NCBI GenBank assembly: GCA_016935315.1
Contig: JAFGRD010000139.1
Span: 1 to 38,613, forward strand
Direction: 5' to 3'
DNA: 38,613 nucleotides
Source of the DNA: Pirellulales bacterium
GTDB lineage: Bacteria > Planctomycetota > Planctomycetia > Pirellulales > Thermoguttaceae
The first letter of the stretch is position 1. Each line of letters opens with the position of its first letter. Position numbers and translations under genes: made by a program. Shown here piece after piece: positions 6,831 through 15,916 of the stretch. Below the pieces are notes generated by a model. It saw nothing but the letters and a program-made list of their open reading frames with translations, was not told the origin of the DNA and ran no database searches.

Positions 6831-7931
6831 CTATTCGAGCGACTCCCGGTACAGCGAGACATACTGCTCGACCATCTTGCGTGAATGAAACTCACGCTCC
6901 ACCCGCTCGCGGCCGGCTCGACCCAGGCGCTCGGCCAGCTCGCCGTCTTCCAGCAGCCGGTTGGTGTGGCGGGCGATGCCGGCACGGTCGCCCAGCGCAA
7001 CCAGGTAGCCGGTCTGCTCGGGCACGACCAGTTCCCGCGCCCCGGGCACATCGGTGGCCACGACCGGCACGCTGGCCGCCATGGCCTCCATCACGGCGTT
7101 GGACTGGCCTTCGGCGCCTCCGGTGGACCAGAGGACATCGAAATGGGGCATCCATTGCGATACGTCGCCCCGGTCGCCCAGGAAATGGACCTTGTCGCGG
7201 ATGACCACCTGCTTGCGAAACGTCTGCAGCCGCTGCCGGTGCGGCCCGTCGCCGATGATCAGAAGGTGGACGTCGTCGCGGATCACCTTCAGCAGATCGG
7301 CCGCCCAGATCGCGTCCTTGATACGCTTCTGGCGGCTGAGCCGGCCCACCACCCCGACCAGGCGGCTCGGGGCCGGCAACCCCAACTCGGCCAGCAACTG
7401 GCGGCGCGTCGTGTCGCTCTGCCCATTGGACCCGACTCCATTGGGAATCACCCGAATCTTGCCGGCCGGCAGCCCGCGACGCACGTAATACTCGCGCACG
7501 GCCCCGCTATTGACGACCAAGCGGCTGCATCGCCGTCCGACGTAGCGGTCGGTAGCCAACTCGATCCATCCTTTCGGGGGCTCGATGTTGCGCAGCGCGG
7601 CAACCAGGCATTTCACTCTGCACGCCCGGGCAACCGCAAGGCCGTAGGCATTGGCCGCCGAGAGCCAGCAGTGGATCAGATCGGGACGCCATCGGGCCAC
7701 GTGGCGTTGCAGTTGCCAGACCGCCCGGGGGTCCAGCGGCCAGCGACGGCCGAAAGTGGCCACCTCCACGCCTGCCGAGGCCAATTCGGCCGCCAGCGGG
7801 CCTCCCTGGGAAAGGGCACAGACGCACACGTCGAACTGGTCCCGCGGCAATCGCCGGACCAGCAGGCTCATCTGCTTTTCCGTGCCGGCCCAGTCCAGTG
7901 TGGGAACAATCTGCAAAATCCGTTTTTTCAT
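6831..7931 (-). CDS. GT4-type glycosyltransferase
   Basis: A 366-aa GT-B fold glycosyltransferase, probably family 4, transferring a sugar from a nucleotide donor to a lipid- or glycan-linked acceptor at the inner membrane. The N-terminal domain opens with RILQIVPTLDWAGTEKQMSLLVRRL, whose acceptor-side G-x-E loop is typical. The donor domain has RVIPNGV, GVVGRLSRQKRIKDAI, LLIIGDGPHRQRL and the retaining-transferase segment EGQSNAVMEAMAASVPVVATD, with the expected E-x7-E spacing. The ATG at 7931 overlaps the stop of the upstream glycosyltransferase by 4 bp (ATGA), so the two are translationally coupled. AGGA lies 6 nt upstream. It is the last gene of the kds/lpt operon. Substrate specificity cannot be read from sequence. 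Confidence 0.93.
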   Translation of the reverse strand: MKKRILQIVPTLDWAGTEKQMSLLVRRLPRDQFDVCVCALSQGGPLAAELASAGVEVATFGRRWPLDPRAVWQLQRHVARWRPDLIHCWLSAANAYGLAVARACRVKCLVAALRNIEPPKGWIELATDRYVGRRCSRLVVNSGAVREYYVRRGLPAGKIRVIPNGVGSNGQSDTTRRQLLAELGLPAPSRLVGVVGRLSRQKRIKDAIWAADLLKVIRDDVHLLIIGDGPHRQRLQTFRKQVVIRDKVHFLGDRGDVSQWMPHFDVLWSTGGAEGQSNAVMEAMAASVPVVATDVPGARELVVPEQTGYLVALGDRAGIARHTNRLLEDGELAERLGRAGRERVEREFHSRKMVEQYVSLYRESLE

Positions 7932-9151
7932 GGTGCGTCCTGCGCCACCGGCGTTTCGCCGGCCGAGTTGGGGTCGCGGTCTCGCAAGTCTGTGAACAAT
8001 GTTACGTGCCGGTCGGTCGTTTTGGCAAGAGAGAACTCGGCGACGCAGGCTCGGGCGGCCGTGCCCAATTGGGCGGACAGCTCGCGCCGCTCGAGCAGGC
8101 GGACCACGGCGGCGGCCAGTGCCTCGGCGTCGGACGCCGGCACCAAGAGCCCCTGCCGGCCGTCGGCCATCACGCTGCGATGGCCGGCCGTGTCGCCGGC
8201 CACGATCGGCAACCCGGCCGCCATGGCCTCCAGCAGCGCCCGCGAGACGCCCCCGTCGAGCGAGGGCAGCACGAACAGATCGGCGGCGGCCAGCAGTGTG
8301 CCGATGTCGTCGAACGGGCCGACCCGCACCACCCGGCCCGACAGCCCCGACACCTCGATCTGCTGCATTAACGCCGCCCGGTCAGGGCCTCCGCCGGCCA
8401 GCCACAATCGGGCTTCGGGCCAGCGGGCAACGATCGATTGCCAGGCGGCCACCAGGGCTCGCAGCGACGGGCCGGGGTGAAGCTCGCCCAGGCAAAGCGC
8501 CAGCGGTGCCCAGTGCGGTACTTCCAGCGACGCATTGGCCATGGCCAGGGCGAAGCGGGCTTCTGTCTTGGCGGTTCGACTGCGCGGCGGCGGCAGTTCC
8601 ACGCCGTCGGGCAGATGGTGGATGCGAGGTCGGGGATAGCCGGCCGCCTGCAGCTCCCGCTCGATCACCCGATCGGCCGCCACGAAGGCCGCCGCCTTCA
8701 AACACTCCCGTTTGACTCGCCGGCCCCCGGAGGCGTCGATTTGCCAAAGACAATCGCCGTGGCGTCCCGCCGCCTCGGGTCGCAGCACGACCGGCAGTCG
8801 GCGATCCGTCGAGCCCCCGTGCAGCGTTTGCATCACCGCATGAGCCTCGTGCTTCAATCGCAGCACGTAGACCAACTCGAAATGGTCCCGGTGGTCGCGC
8901 AGCCAGCGGGCCAGCGCTCGCGCGTATCGGGAAGTCTCCCACCCACCTCGCGGCGCGAAAGGCAGACGGACCACCGGCACGCCGCGGAAGGTAATCCGGG
9001 CCGGCCACCGGGCGTCCCACGACGCCGTGACGACGGTCACGCGATGGCCCTGCTCGGTCAACTGCACCGCCAGCTCCGCCATCGTCTTCGGTCCGCCGGC
9101 CGTCAAGGGCCAGAAACGCGGTGTGACGAATACCAGTCGCAAAGGGCTCAC
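7928..9151 (-). CDS. GT4-type glycosyltransferase
   Basis: A 407-aa GT-B glycosyltransferase of the GT4 type. It starts with GTG at 9151, with AAGGA 9 nt upstream. The N-terminal domain begins LRLVFVTPRFWPLTAGGPKTM, the usual glycine-rich acceptor loop. The C-terminal donor domain has IHHLPDGVELP, LCLGELHPGPSLRALVAAW, LWLAGGGPDRAAL and PSLDGGVSRALLEAMAAGLPIVAGD, again with the E-x7-E type motif. The end overlaps the next glycosyltransferase by 4 bp. With Kdo genes and an Lpt-like gene upstream, a role in LPS core or other surface-polysaccharide assembly is likely, but this is inferred from context. A 102-bp spacer separates it from the preceding membrane-protein gene. Confidence 0.92.
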   Translation of the reverse strand: MSPLRLVFVTPRFWPLTAGGPKTMAELAVQLTEQGHRVTVVTASWDARWPARITFRGVPVVRLPFAPRGGWETSRYARALARWLRDHRDHFELVYVLRLKHEAHAVMQTLHGGSTDRRLPVVLRPEAAGRHGDCLWQIDASGGRRVKRECLKAAAFVAADRVIERELQAAGYPRPRIHHLPDGVELPPPRSRTAKTEARFALAMANASLEVPHWAPLALCLGELHPGPSLRALVAAWQSIVARWPEARLWLAGGGPDRAALMQQIEVSGLSGRVVRVGPFDDIGTLLAAADLFVLPSLDGGVSRALLEAMAAGLPIVAGDTAGHRSVMADGRQGLLVPASDAEALAAAVVRLLERRELSAQLGTAARACVAEFSLAKTTDRHVTLFTDLRDRDPNSAGETPVAQDAP

Positions 9152-9253
9152 CGATCTGATTCCTTGGAGCGTCCTTCCACACGAGCCGCTGTCTCGGCGA
9201 TGGGCCTACCGCGGTGTCTCCACAGCGTCTGACACCCGAACGTCCACGACCAG

Positions 9254-10786
9254 CTACAAGTCCTTCCCAACCCACGCATACAACGTCGCCACCGGCGTTC
9301 GCCCCAGGACTCTCCAAGCGCCGGCGCGTTGCAGATGCTCGTCAAACGCCGAGCCGGTGGCGACCAACGCGTGGCGGAAGCCGTACTTCGCCTGCCAGGC
9401 GTCGATCTGCGACGGTTGCCGGCGACGTGCATGGTCGTACGCCTGCAGGAACTCGCCCCCGTATAGGGCGCAACGGTCGTCGATAAACACCCGCAGCCGA
9501 GGTGCATAGTAAATCAACAGGCCGCCGAAGTCGAGGTCGTTGAAGATCGGCGTTCCCGCCGGCGCCGTGCGGTTGAGTTCCTGAAGCTTCGGCACCAGCG
9601 GCACCGGCCAACGGGCCGCGTCGAGTCGGGCCCAGCCACGGCCGACCAGCGGCGCCGGCACACCGGCCGCCTGCAGCACCATGGCCGCGATCACCAGCGC
9701 CGCCGGCAGGATCGCCGGCAGCCAGTTGCCCGCACGCCCGGAGGCCGGACTGCTTTCAACGGGGGGCAAAAACATCTCGCGGCGCTGAAGCCAGCCGATC
9801 CAGCGCGTGTGCGGAAGCATGTCGGCCGCGGCGATCGCGGCCGTAACGGCGAACAGCGGCACGTTACGCACCCGCCCGAGGGCCAAAACGAACCAGATCA
9901 GCGGCAGCAGCCACGTGATCCGGGGCATCTTCGGGAAAACGCCCGCCAGGCCGACCAGGTAGCCGAGTCCCAGCACGACCGTTGCCCAGCCGAGCGGATC
10001 GGTCAGGTTGAGCGGGGCGTGCTCTTGAATCAACCCGGGCAGGGGAACGGCCAGCGTGTTCAGCCAGGCCCGCGGCAGGTCCCCGCCGTAAGGGTTCACC
10101 AGCACCGAAAGGCCGCTGAGCACCAACAGCACGATCAGGGCAGTCGCATCACGGCCGCGGCGGACCGGTGAATCGTCCCGACCCAGCACCCAGAGCAGAC
10201 ACCACCCGGCGGCCGCCAGCCCCGCCGTGGCGAGGCCCGCCAGCACGCCGGCGTGCAGGTTGGCCCAGAGGGCACACAGCGGGACGAGCCATGCCAGTTG
10301 CCCCAGGCCCCTGCGGCCCGACTCGATCTCCACGAGCAACGCGAAGACCACGCCCAGCAGGCCGATCGAGAGGACCAAGGGGCGGACGTGGAACTGGTGC
10401 GAGCTGGCCAGCAGCACCAGCGCCAGCACACAGCCCACCGGCAAGAGGTGGAATCCGGCGCGAAGCAGCCGCCGCCCGAGCCACGCATAGATGCCGGCCA
10501 ACAGCGAGGCCGTCACCAGCAACAGGCCGTCCAATCCGGCCAGCCGGTGTACGGCCGCCATGCCGCATTCGGCCAGCCATTGGTGGGCGACCCAGGGCTT
10601 GCCGGCAAACGTGAAGCTGAACGGATCGGCCCGCACGACATGGCCCCGCTGAAGCATCCGCTCTCCCACGACCACGTGCCAGAACGTTCCGGGGTCGCGT
10701 AGCAGCGCGCTGCGGCCGACCAGCAGGAGCATCAGCCAAAGGACCAGAAAGAGCCCGACTTCCACGCTGAACAGTCGCCGCACCAT
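9254..10786 (-). CDS. Polytopic membrane protein, GT-C-like
   Basis: A 510-aa protein with about ten hydrophobic segments over the first 370 residues and a soluble C-terminal region. After the first transmembrane segment it reads DPGTFWHVVVGERMLQRG, then DPFSFTFAGKPWVAHQWLAE. This acidic-aromatic pattern in the first large periplasmic loop is common in GT-C type proteins that take sugars from polyprenyl-phosphate donors. The C-terminal part has FNDLDFGGLLIYYAPRLRVFIDDRCALYG, which recurs in bacterial membrane proteins of this kind. The exact reaction is unknown. AGGAG lies 8 nt before the ATG. Only 31 bp separate it from the giant Lpt-like gene, so it is probably cotranscribed and works on the same envelope glycan. 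Confidence 0.8.
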   Translation of the reverse strand: MVRRLFSVEVGLFLVLWLMLLLVGRSALLRDPGTFWHVVVGERMLQRGHVVRADPFSFTFAGKPWVAHQWLAECGMAAVHRLAGLDGLLLVTASLLAGIYAWLGRRLLRAGFHLLPVGCVLALVLLASSHQFHVRPLVLSIGLLGVVFALLVEIESGRRGLGQLAWLVPLCALWANLHAGVLAGLATAGLAAAGWCLLWVLGRDDSPVRRGRDATALIVLLVLSGLSVLVNPYGGDLPRAWLNTLAVPLPGLIQEHAPLNLTDPLGWATVVLGLGYLVGLAGVFPKMPRITWLLPLIWFVLALGRVRNVPLFAVTAAIAAADMLPHTRWIGWLQRREMFLPPVESSPASGRAGNWLPAILPAALVIAAMVLQAAGVPAPLVGRGWARLDAARWPVPLVPKLQELNRTAPAGTPIFNDLDFGGLLIYYAPRLRVFIDDRCALYGGEFLQAYDHARRRQPSQIDAWQAKYGFRHALVATGSAFDEHLQRAGAWRVLGRTPVATLYAWVGKDL

Positions 10787-10817
10787 GGAAACGTCTCCTG
10801 GGCCGCCTTCTCGGGCT

Positions 10818-13800
10818 TCAGGGCGCCGCCCGACGGGCCGCGGGGAATTGCCCCCGCAGCGACCGGGCCCCGTCGACCTTCAGGCACCGATTCGTCCGCG
10901 GCCAATAGCGTATCTTGCGGGCGGTGAATTCCGAGAGCGGGCCGCCGATCTGCTGCTGGCGAAAGAGGCTGGCGTCGCTGTGACCGTCGCCTTCCAGGAT
11001 CAGCAGGTCTTTGGCTTCGTCGTAGGTCATGCGGGCCGCCCGAGCCGTGAAGTTGCCGTCCTCGGTGATGCCCTCGACGACGACGCTCCCGACGGCTTCG
11101 AGTTCTCGGCTGGTGCCGGCCGGACCGCGCAGCTCGCTGACCGAGAGCTGGCGGCAGCGCATCACGGCCCCGCCCGGCCCCACTTCCTCGGGACGGTCGA
11201 CATCGAGCGTCGCCTCCCAGGAATCGACCGGGGCGAAGGTCACGCGGACCTGCTCGTGAAAGGTCAACTGGCGATTCTTGACGTCGCCGGTAATGCGATC
11301 CTGGAATCGGACGTGCAGACCGAGGCGTTGGTTGCCGTCGCGGCGGGGGGCCGCGCCGGGCAACAAGCCGCCCGATTCGTGGCGGATGCTGCGGACCCAA
11401 CCCGGGCCCCCGGCCGTCAGGGCCCCGCTGACGAGATTCACGGCCAGGTCGGCGACCTGCATCCGCTCGGTCGACGTCTGTACCCGTCCTGCGAATTCGC
11501 GGCTCTCCATCAACACGCCGCCGCGGCAGAGCAGTTGCTCGATCTCCGGCTTGAGGCCCTCTTGAATCTTGTTGGCCGAAAAGTCGATCGGCCGGGTCAA
11601 TCGCACTTCGAGGGTCTCGGTCTGCAGGTGCTGGTTCGGGGTCGAGGCGGTTACCGCTTCCTCGAATTGCGCCGTGCGGCCGTCGAACTCCATGCCGCGC
11701 TGCCAAAGGAGCTCCAACAAGGTCGGCTCGTCCAGCGGGCGGCCTTCGAGGTCGGTTTTCACGGGCAGCTCCATCCGCCCGGCCCCGTCGACCCAAAGCC
11801 GGTTCGTACCGCGGTTGAGACTGACGTTTCGGGCCGAGAGCGACATGCCGCGGCCCTGGAAATGGGCCGGCTTGCCTACGACCGTCACGGCCGCGTGCGG
11901 CTGGTCGGCGTCGATGGCGTGCAGCCGGTCGCCGCGAATGAGCACCGGCAGCTCACCGGGCTTCCGCGTCCGCGATTCGACGAACTCGACGCCGTCCTCG
12001 ACCGTCAGCTCCGATAGCTTCGCCTGCTCGCCCTCTGCGAGCCGCAGCTTGGCCCGCAATAGCCGCCCCACGATCTCGAAGTGCCCCTCGGCAGCCGGCG
12101 CATCGGCCGGCGGCAAGGCAGCGGGCGGCGGCGATCCGACAGGCGAGTCTGCCTGGCCGAGTGCTCCGGCGGCCGCGGCCGCTTCTGTCGGGTCCTGCTC
12201 GAACCAGACCTCCAACCGCTCGACGACCGCGGAAAGTTGTGGCGACTCGATCACGACGTTCGGTTCGGCAGGGGCCGTATCGTCGGGCCCCGCCGGCGGG
12301 AGACCCTGCCGGGCCGGCTGGCCGTTGTTCGGCTCGCCGCCGCCCAGCGCCAGCAGGCGATCGGGGCGCACGTCGTATCGACCGGGCCTCTCGGCCAACG
12401 GCACCTCCAACAGGTAGAAGTGGATCTCCGGTGCCTGAAGCCGCCCAATGTCGTGGGCCTCCAGCCTGGCCCCGCCGGTGAGCGAGATCACCTGGTTCTC
12501 TTCGTGCGGGCGGAGGTGGAGCAGTTGGCCCCAATGGGCTTCGAGCTGCCGATCCGGCCGATCGTCGGTCTGGCCGCGGAGCCAGCCCGGCCCGGTGGCC
12601 AGAACCTGGCCCAAACGGCCCGGCCCGGCCGACCGGTAGTCCAGGCTTTGAGCATGGAGCTGGTTGGGCCCGTGCTGCAACATCACCGGCAGCTCGCCGT
12701 CGAGCACGAGCCGCTCGGCCAGCAGGTCGTAGGACAGCCGCTGTCCCCGCGCTTGCAGAGACTCGCTCGGGGCCGAAACGACCACCGGATAGCCCCGGGC
12801 TTCGATCCGTTGCGGCTTCAAATCGAGCGTCGCACTGGACGGCTTCTTCGGCGTGACGCCGCCGGGCTGTTCACTGGCCGGTGCCGGCTCCGTCTTGTCG
12901 GTGAAAAAGATCGACAACAACTCGCACTGGAGCTGATCGGAGGGCCCCTCGGGATTCAGGTGCATCACGTCGACGCGGTCCTCGAACGTCGCCACTTTTT
13001 TGACGAAGTCGAACCGGAATCGGCCCCGGCAGGCGATCTCCAGGGGCAGACTCGTCTCGCCATCGCGTCGAAACAGGCTGCCGGAGAGTTTCTTCTCAGG
13101 TTTGGGCAAGCTGTCCTCGGCCGGCGCGGGAGTTGGACTGTTCTCCACCGGCCGGGCTGCCTGCCCCAGCTCGAGATGGAGCTGCTGGATGCGTTTCAGC
13201 TCGAACCAGGCGATGCCGGCGACGTTCGGGCCGTGCGTGCCGGTCTCTTCGCCGGGCAGCAGCTCGATGACCATGTGTTGGCCTCGGCCGTAGTGGGGCC
13301 CCCAACGAAACTCGACCGGATCGGGGGTCCAGATTTGCTGCTCGGTCAGACGGACGCCCCGGCTGGCGATCCAGAGGTCGTCCTCGGGGCCGGGCAGCTT
13401 GCCCTGGCCGTGGATGAGCACCTGGCCGCGCAACTCCCCGCCCACCAACCGGCCGATCTTCGCTCGGCGCAGATCGAACGGCTGATCGAACGTCAACAGC
13501 GCCCCCTCGGGCACCTGCAGGATCATGGCCCGGCGCTTGCGCATCGCCTCGTCGTCGACAGGTTCCTTCGGCATGAACACAATGGTCATCGGGCGGAGTT
13601 CGACCTGATACCCTGTCTCGTCGTTGCCGCCGAGGTTGCGGTAGTCCTGAAACAGGAGCCTGACCCGATCACTTTTGAGCACCTTGGGCTCGCCCAGCTC
13701 CCAGGCGTCGGGCAGAAACAGTCCCTGCAGCTCGCTGAGCTGGCGTTGGGCCGGGTCGCCGCCGGGGTTGCGGTCTTGATCCGAAATCGGCCCTTGGCGG

Positions 13801-13925
13801 CGGAGCTCGACCGACGGCTCGATCAGCGGCACGGCCACCAGGGCGTAGGTGCCGTAGGCCACCAGCACGATGGCAAGGCTGCCGCCTATGCGGAGGACGC
13901 GAGGTAGCGGAAGCGTGCGTGACAT
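10818..13925 (-). CDS. Giant LptC/LptA (OstA)-like LPS-transport protein
   Basis: A 1035-aa protein with one N-terminal membrane anchor (about residues 12-34) and a long periplasmic part. Lpt proteins carry LPS from the inner to the outer membrane on a beta-jellyroll bridge; LptC and LptA are normally separate proteins of about 190 and 185 aa. An OstA-like motif recurs here: ARGQRLSYDLLAERLVLDG, LSARNVSLNRGTNRLWVDG and, near the end, ARAARMTYDEAKDLLILEG. These align without gaps, and the last resembles the A-x-x-M-x-Y-x-x-A-K-D segment of E. coli LptA as I recall it. Pro/Ala/Glu-rich linkers separate the blocks. The gene follows kdsC by 17 bp, as lptC does in E. coli. AGGAG is 14 nt from the chosen ATG, so the start is slightly uncertain; an in-frame start overlapping kdsC is possible. 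Confidence 0.72.
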   Translation of the reverse strand: MSRTLPLPRVLRIGGSLAIVLVAYGTYALVAVPLIEPSVELRRQGPISDQDRNPGGDPAQRQLSELQGLFLPDAWELGEPKVLKSDRVRLLFQDYRNLGGNDETGYQVELRPMTIVFMPKEPVDDEAMRKRRAMILQVPEGALLTFDQPFDLRRAKIGRLVGGELRGQVLIHGQGKLPGPEDDLWIASRGVRLTEQQIWTPDPVEFRWGPHYGRGQHMVIELLPGEETGTHGPNVAGIAWFELKRIQQLHLELGQAARPVENSPTPAPAEDSLPKPEKKLSGSLFRRDGETSLPLEIACRGRFRFDFVKKVATFEDRVDVMHLNPEGPSDQLQCELLSIFFTDKTEPAPASEQPGGVTPKKPSSATLDLKPQRIEARGYPVVVSAPSESLQARGQRLSYDLLAERLVLDGELPVMLQHGPNQLHAQSLDYRSAGPGRLGQVLATGPGWLRGQTDDRPDRQLEAHWGQLLHLRPHEENQVISLTGGARLEAHDIGRLQAPEIHFYLLEVPLAERPGRYDVRPDRLLALGGGEPNNGQPARQGLPPAGPDDTAPAEPNVVIESPQLSAVVERLEVWFEQDPTEAAAAAGALGQADSPVGSPPPAALPPADAPAAEGHFEIVGRLLRAKLRLAEGEQAKLSELTVEDGVEFVESRTRKPGELPVLIRGDRLHAIDADQPHAAVTVVGKPAHFQGRGMSLSARNVSLNRGTNRLWVDGAGRMELPVKTDLEGRPLDEPTLLELLWQRGMEFDGRTAQFEEAVTASTPNQHLQTETLEVRLTRPIDFSANKIQEGLKPEIEQLLCRGGVLMESREFAGRVQTSTERMQVADLAVNLVSGALTAGGPGWVRSIRHESGGLLPGAAPRRDGNQRLGLHVRFQDRITGDVKNRQLTFHEQVRVTFAPVDSWEATLDVDRPEEVGPGGAVMRCRQLSVSELRGPAGTSRELEAVGSVVVEGITEDGNFTARAARMTYDEAKDLLILEGDGHSDASLFRQQQIGGPLSEFTARKIRYWPRTNRCLKVDGARSLRGQFPAARRAAP

Positions 13926-13942
13926 GGGGAACCGTCTGTCTC

Positions 13943-14461
13943 CTACAGGTACGGTTGGATCACCTCGTCCCAACGGCGTTGTGCCTTGAGGATCGTCTCC
14001 ACGATCTCGCGCACCGCGCCGAATCCGCCCGCCGTGGCGGTGACGTGATGGGCGGCCTCACGCAGCTCCGCGCAGGCGTCGCTCACGGCCACACCCAGCC
14101 CCACCGCACGCACCACCGGCAGATCGGGCAGATCGTCGCCCAGGTAGCAGGTCTGTTGCGGCGCCAGACCCAGCTCGTCGAGCACCTGGTGCAGGGTCGG
14201 CAGCTTCTCCTCGGTTCCCTGCCGGACGATCTCAATGCCCAACTCGCCGGCGCGGATCCTGACCACCTGCGAGCTCCGCAGCGTAATCAGGCCGAACCGG
14301 TATCCGGCCTTCTGCCACAAACGCACGCCCAGCCCGTCGCGAATCGAAAAACGCTTCGTCTCCACCCCCTGGTTGTCGAACACGATGCGACCATCGGTCA
14401 GTACGCCGTCCACGTCGGAGAGAATCAGTTCGATCGGCTGGCAACGCTCTTCGAGATTCAC
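13943..14461 (-). CDS. kdsC: 3-deoxy-D-manno-octulosonate 8-phosphate phosphatase
   Basis: Removes phosphate from Kdo-8-phosphate to give Kdo, the inner-core sugar of LPS. It is a small cap-less HAD phosphatase of 172 aa, a little shorter than the E. coli enzyme. HAD motif I is LILSDVDGVLTDGR (both catalytic Asp present), motif II is the LITLRSS segment, the lysine is in GTEEKLPTL, and motif IV is YLGDDLPDLPVV. The frame is open far upstream, but that part is a shadow of kdsD. GTG at 14461 is the first plausible start after the kdsD stop at 14548, although no clear Shine-Dalgarno sequence precedes it. It lies between kdsD and the Lpt-like gene, the same order as in enterobacteria. Confidence 0.93.
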   Translation of the reverse strand: MNLEERCQPIELILSDVDGVLTDGRIVFDNQGVETKRFSIRDGLGVRLWQKAGYRFGLITLRSSQVVRIRAGELGIEIVRQGTEEKLPTLHQVLDELGLAPQQTCYLGDDLPDLPVVRAVGLGVAVSDACAELREAAHHVTATAGGFGAVREIVETILKAQRRWDEVIQPYL

Positions 14462-14547
14462 GGGGAAATCGGGGTTTGGGGCCAGTGGAAAGCGATTGCG
14501 GAATGGAGTCGAGGGCCGAGGTGGTGCGGGGCGACGTCTGCAATAGT

Positions 14548-15663
14548 CTACGTTGCATCCCCCTCCTCTGGTTCGGGAAAAATCACGCGAGGCACCGAGG
14601 GCGCAGACAGCGGATCGCTGCGACTGGCCGTTTCGCCGAGCCCGTCCCAACCGCCGTCCTGGGGAAACAGACCGACCACGTCGGTCACGTCGATCAGTCC
14701 GACCGGCTTGCCGTCGGCGTCGACCACCGGCAGTTCGCTGATTTTGCGTCGGGCCATCAGGCCCACCGCCTCGGTCATCAGCGAGCCGCGTCGCGCCATC
14801 AGCGGATCGGCCGTCATGACGGCGCGGATCGGGGCGTCCAGGTCGGCGTCGCGACGGTCTTCGAACAGCCGGGCCAGATCGCTGTCGGTGAAAATGCCCG
14901 ACAGCCGGCCCTGCCCGTCGGTCAGCATCGTGGCCCCCGTTCGCCGCCCCGGCAGCCGCACGCCCACCAACACCTGGCGAACCGTCTGGCCGTCGGAGGC
15001 CACGCGACACTGCGACAGCGGCCGCATGGAGTCTTCGACTTTGCTGAGCTTTCGGCCCAGGCTCCCGGCGGGATGGAATCGGGCGAAGTCCTCGCGGCCG
15101 AAGTTCCGCATGCGGCTGACCACCAAGGCCAAGGCGTCGCCGACGGCCAGCATGGCCGTGGTGCTCGTGCTGGGAGCCAGCCCCAGCGGGCACGCCTCTT
15201 CCAGCGGTCCCAACTCGATCGCGACCGCGGCCGCCCGCCCGAGCGTGCTCTCGGCCCGGCTGGTGATCGCCAGAATCGGCACCCCCAACTCGGCCAGCGA
15301 GGGCAGCAGCCGCACCACCTCCTCGGTCTCGCCGCTCTGCGAGAGGATCAGCATCAGGTCGTCGGCGTCGACGCGGCCCAGGTCGCCGTGGACCGCTTCG
15401 GCCGGGTGCAGGCAGTGACTGCGGGTCCCGGTCGATGCCAGCGTGGCCATGATCTTCTGGCCCACCAGACCCGCCTTGCCCATGCCAGAGACGATCACGT
15501 TCCCCCGGCACCGATACACGTATTCGACCGCTCGGCAAAACGAATCGCCCAGCCGTTTGGCCACCCGATCCAGGGAGCGGCTCTCGATCTGGATGATCTG
15601 CCGGGCGTAGCGAAGTTGTTCGAAGGGGCTTTGCGGGGCCGGCGCAGCAGCTTCCATGCTCAT
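14548..15663 (-). CDS. kdsD: Arabinose-5-phosphate isomerase (KpsF/GutQ family)
   Basis: Interconverts ribulose-5-phosphate and arabinose-5-phosphate, the first step towards Kdo. The 371-aa protein has an N-terminal SIS domain with VIVSGMGKAGLVGQKIMATL, STGTRSHCLHPAEAVHGDLG and LSQSGETEEVVRLL, followed by RFHPAGSLGRKL. Two CBS domains follow, the second with RKISELPVVDADGKPVGLID. The start at 15663 gives AAGGA a 10-nt spacing; another ATG lies 6 nt inside. A 68-residue upstream extension of the frame has no similarity to the family and crosses the likely promoter. The CBS pair suggests control by a nucleotide or sugar ligand, as in other KdsD/KpsF enzymes. It is the first gene of the envelope operon. 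Confidence 0.95.
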   Translation of the reverse strand: MSMEAAAPAPQSPFEQLRYARQIIQIESRSLDRVAKRLGDSFCRAVEYVYRCRGNVIVSGMGKAGLVGQKIMATLASTGTRSHCLHPAEAVHGDLGRVDADDLMLILSQSGETEEVVRLLPSLAELGVPILAITSRAESTLGRAAAVAIELGPLEEACPLGLAPSTSTTAMLAVGDALALVVSRMRNFGREDFARFHPAGSLGRKLSKVEDSMRPLSQCRVASDGQTVRQVLVGVRLPGRRTGATMLTDGQGRLSGIFTDSDLARLFEDRRDADLDAPIRAVMTADPLMARRGSLMTEAVGLMARRKISELPVVDADGKPVGLIDVTDVVGLFPQDGGWDGLGETASRSDPLSAPSVPRVIFPEPEEGDAT

Positions 15664-15717
15664 CGACTCGTCGTCCTTGACCGAAGCCGTTCGAGGAGAG
15701 ACCAACCAAGTGGGCCC

Positions 15718-15746
15718 ATTGTAGCGTTGCATCCCGGCCGCGGCAA
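15718..15746 (-). promoter_or_regulatory. Candidate promoter of the kdsD operon
   Basis: On the minus strand TTGCCG (15746-15741) and TACAAT (15723-15718) are separated by 17 bp. The predicted start, about 15711, leaves a 48-nt leader before the kdsD ATG at 15663. This supports the shorter kdsD start. The divergent aldolase gene begins at 15917. Confidence 0.5.
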
Positions 15747-15827
15747 CGTAGAGTTCTGTGAGAAAGAGCGGTGTGCTGCCACCCACTGTGACCCCTGGCG
15801 GCCCCAACACCGCTCCGTTAGAATTAC

Positions 15828-15851
15828 CCGATTGCCACCAGCGCAAATCGG
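15828..15851 (+). other. Leader hairpin before the aldolase gene
   Basis: CCGATT (15828-15833) pairs with AATCGG (15846-15851) with a 12-nt loop, 66 nt before the aldolase start. A TAGAAT hexamer just upstream (15819-15824) could be a -10 box, but no good -35 element is found at 16-18 bp. Confidence 0.3.
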
Positions 15852-15916
15852 TGTCCCTGTGGTCCATCTAGCGACGGACCCGGCCAATGTCGGGTCGGAG
15901 AGGTGAAGAAGCTGTC

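Noticed and set aside
12081-13907. 608-codon plus-strand frame over the Lpt-like gene
   Set aside because: It is a shadow of the minus-strand gene, which has a membrane anchor, repeated motifs and operon context.
14462-15709. N-terminal extension of kdsC giving a 588-codon frame
   Set aside because: The extension overlaps kdsD in another frame and has no domain; KdsC proteins are about 170-190 aa.
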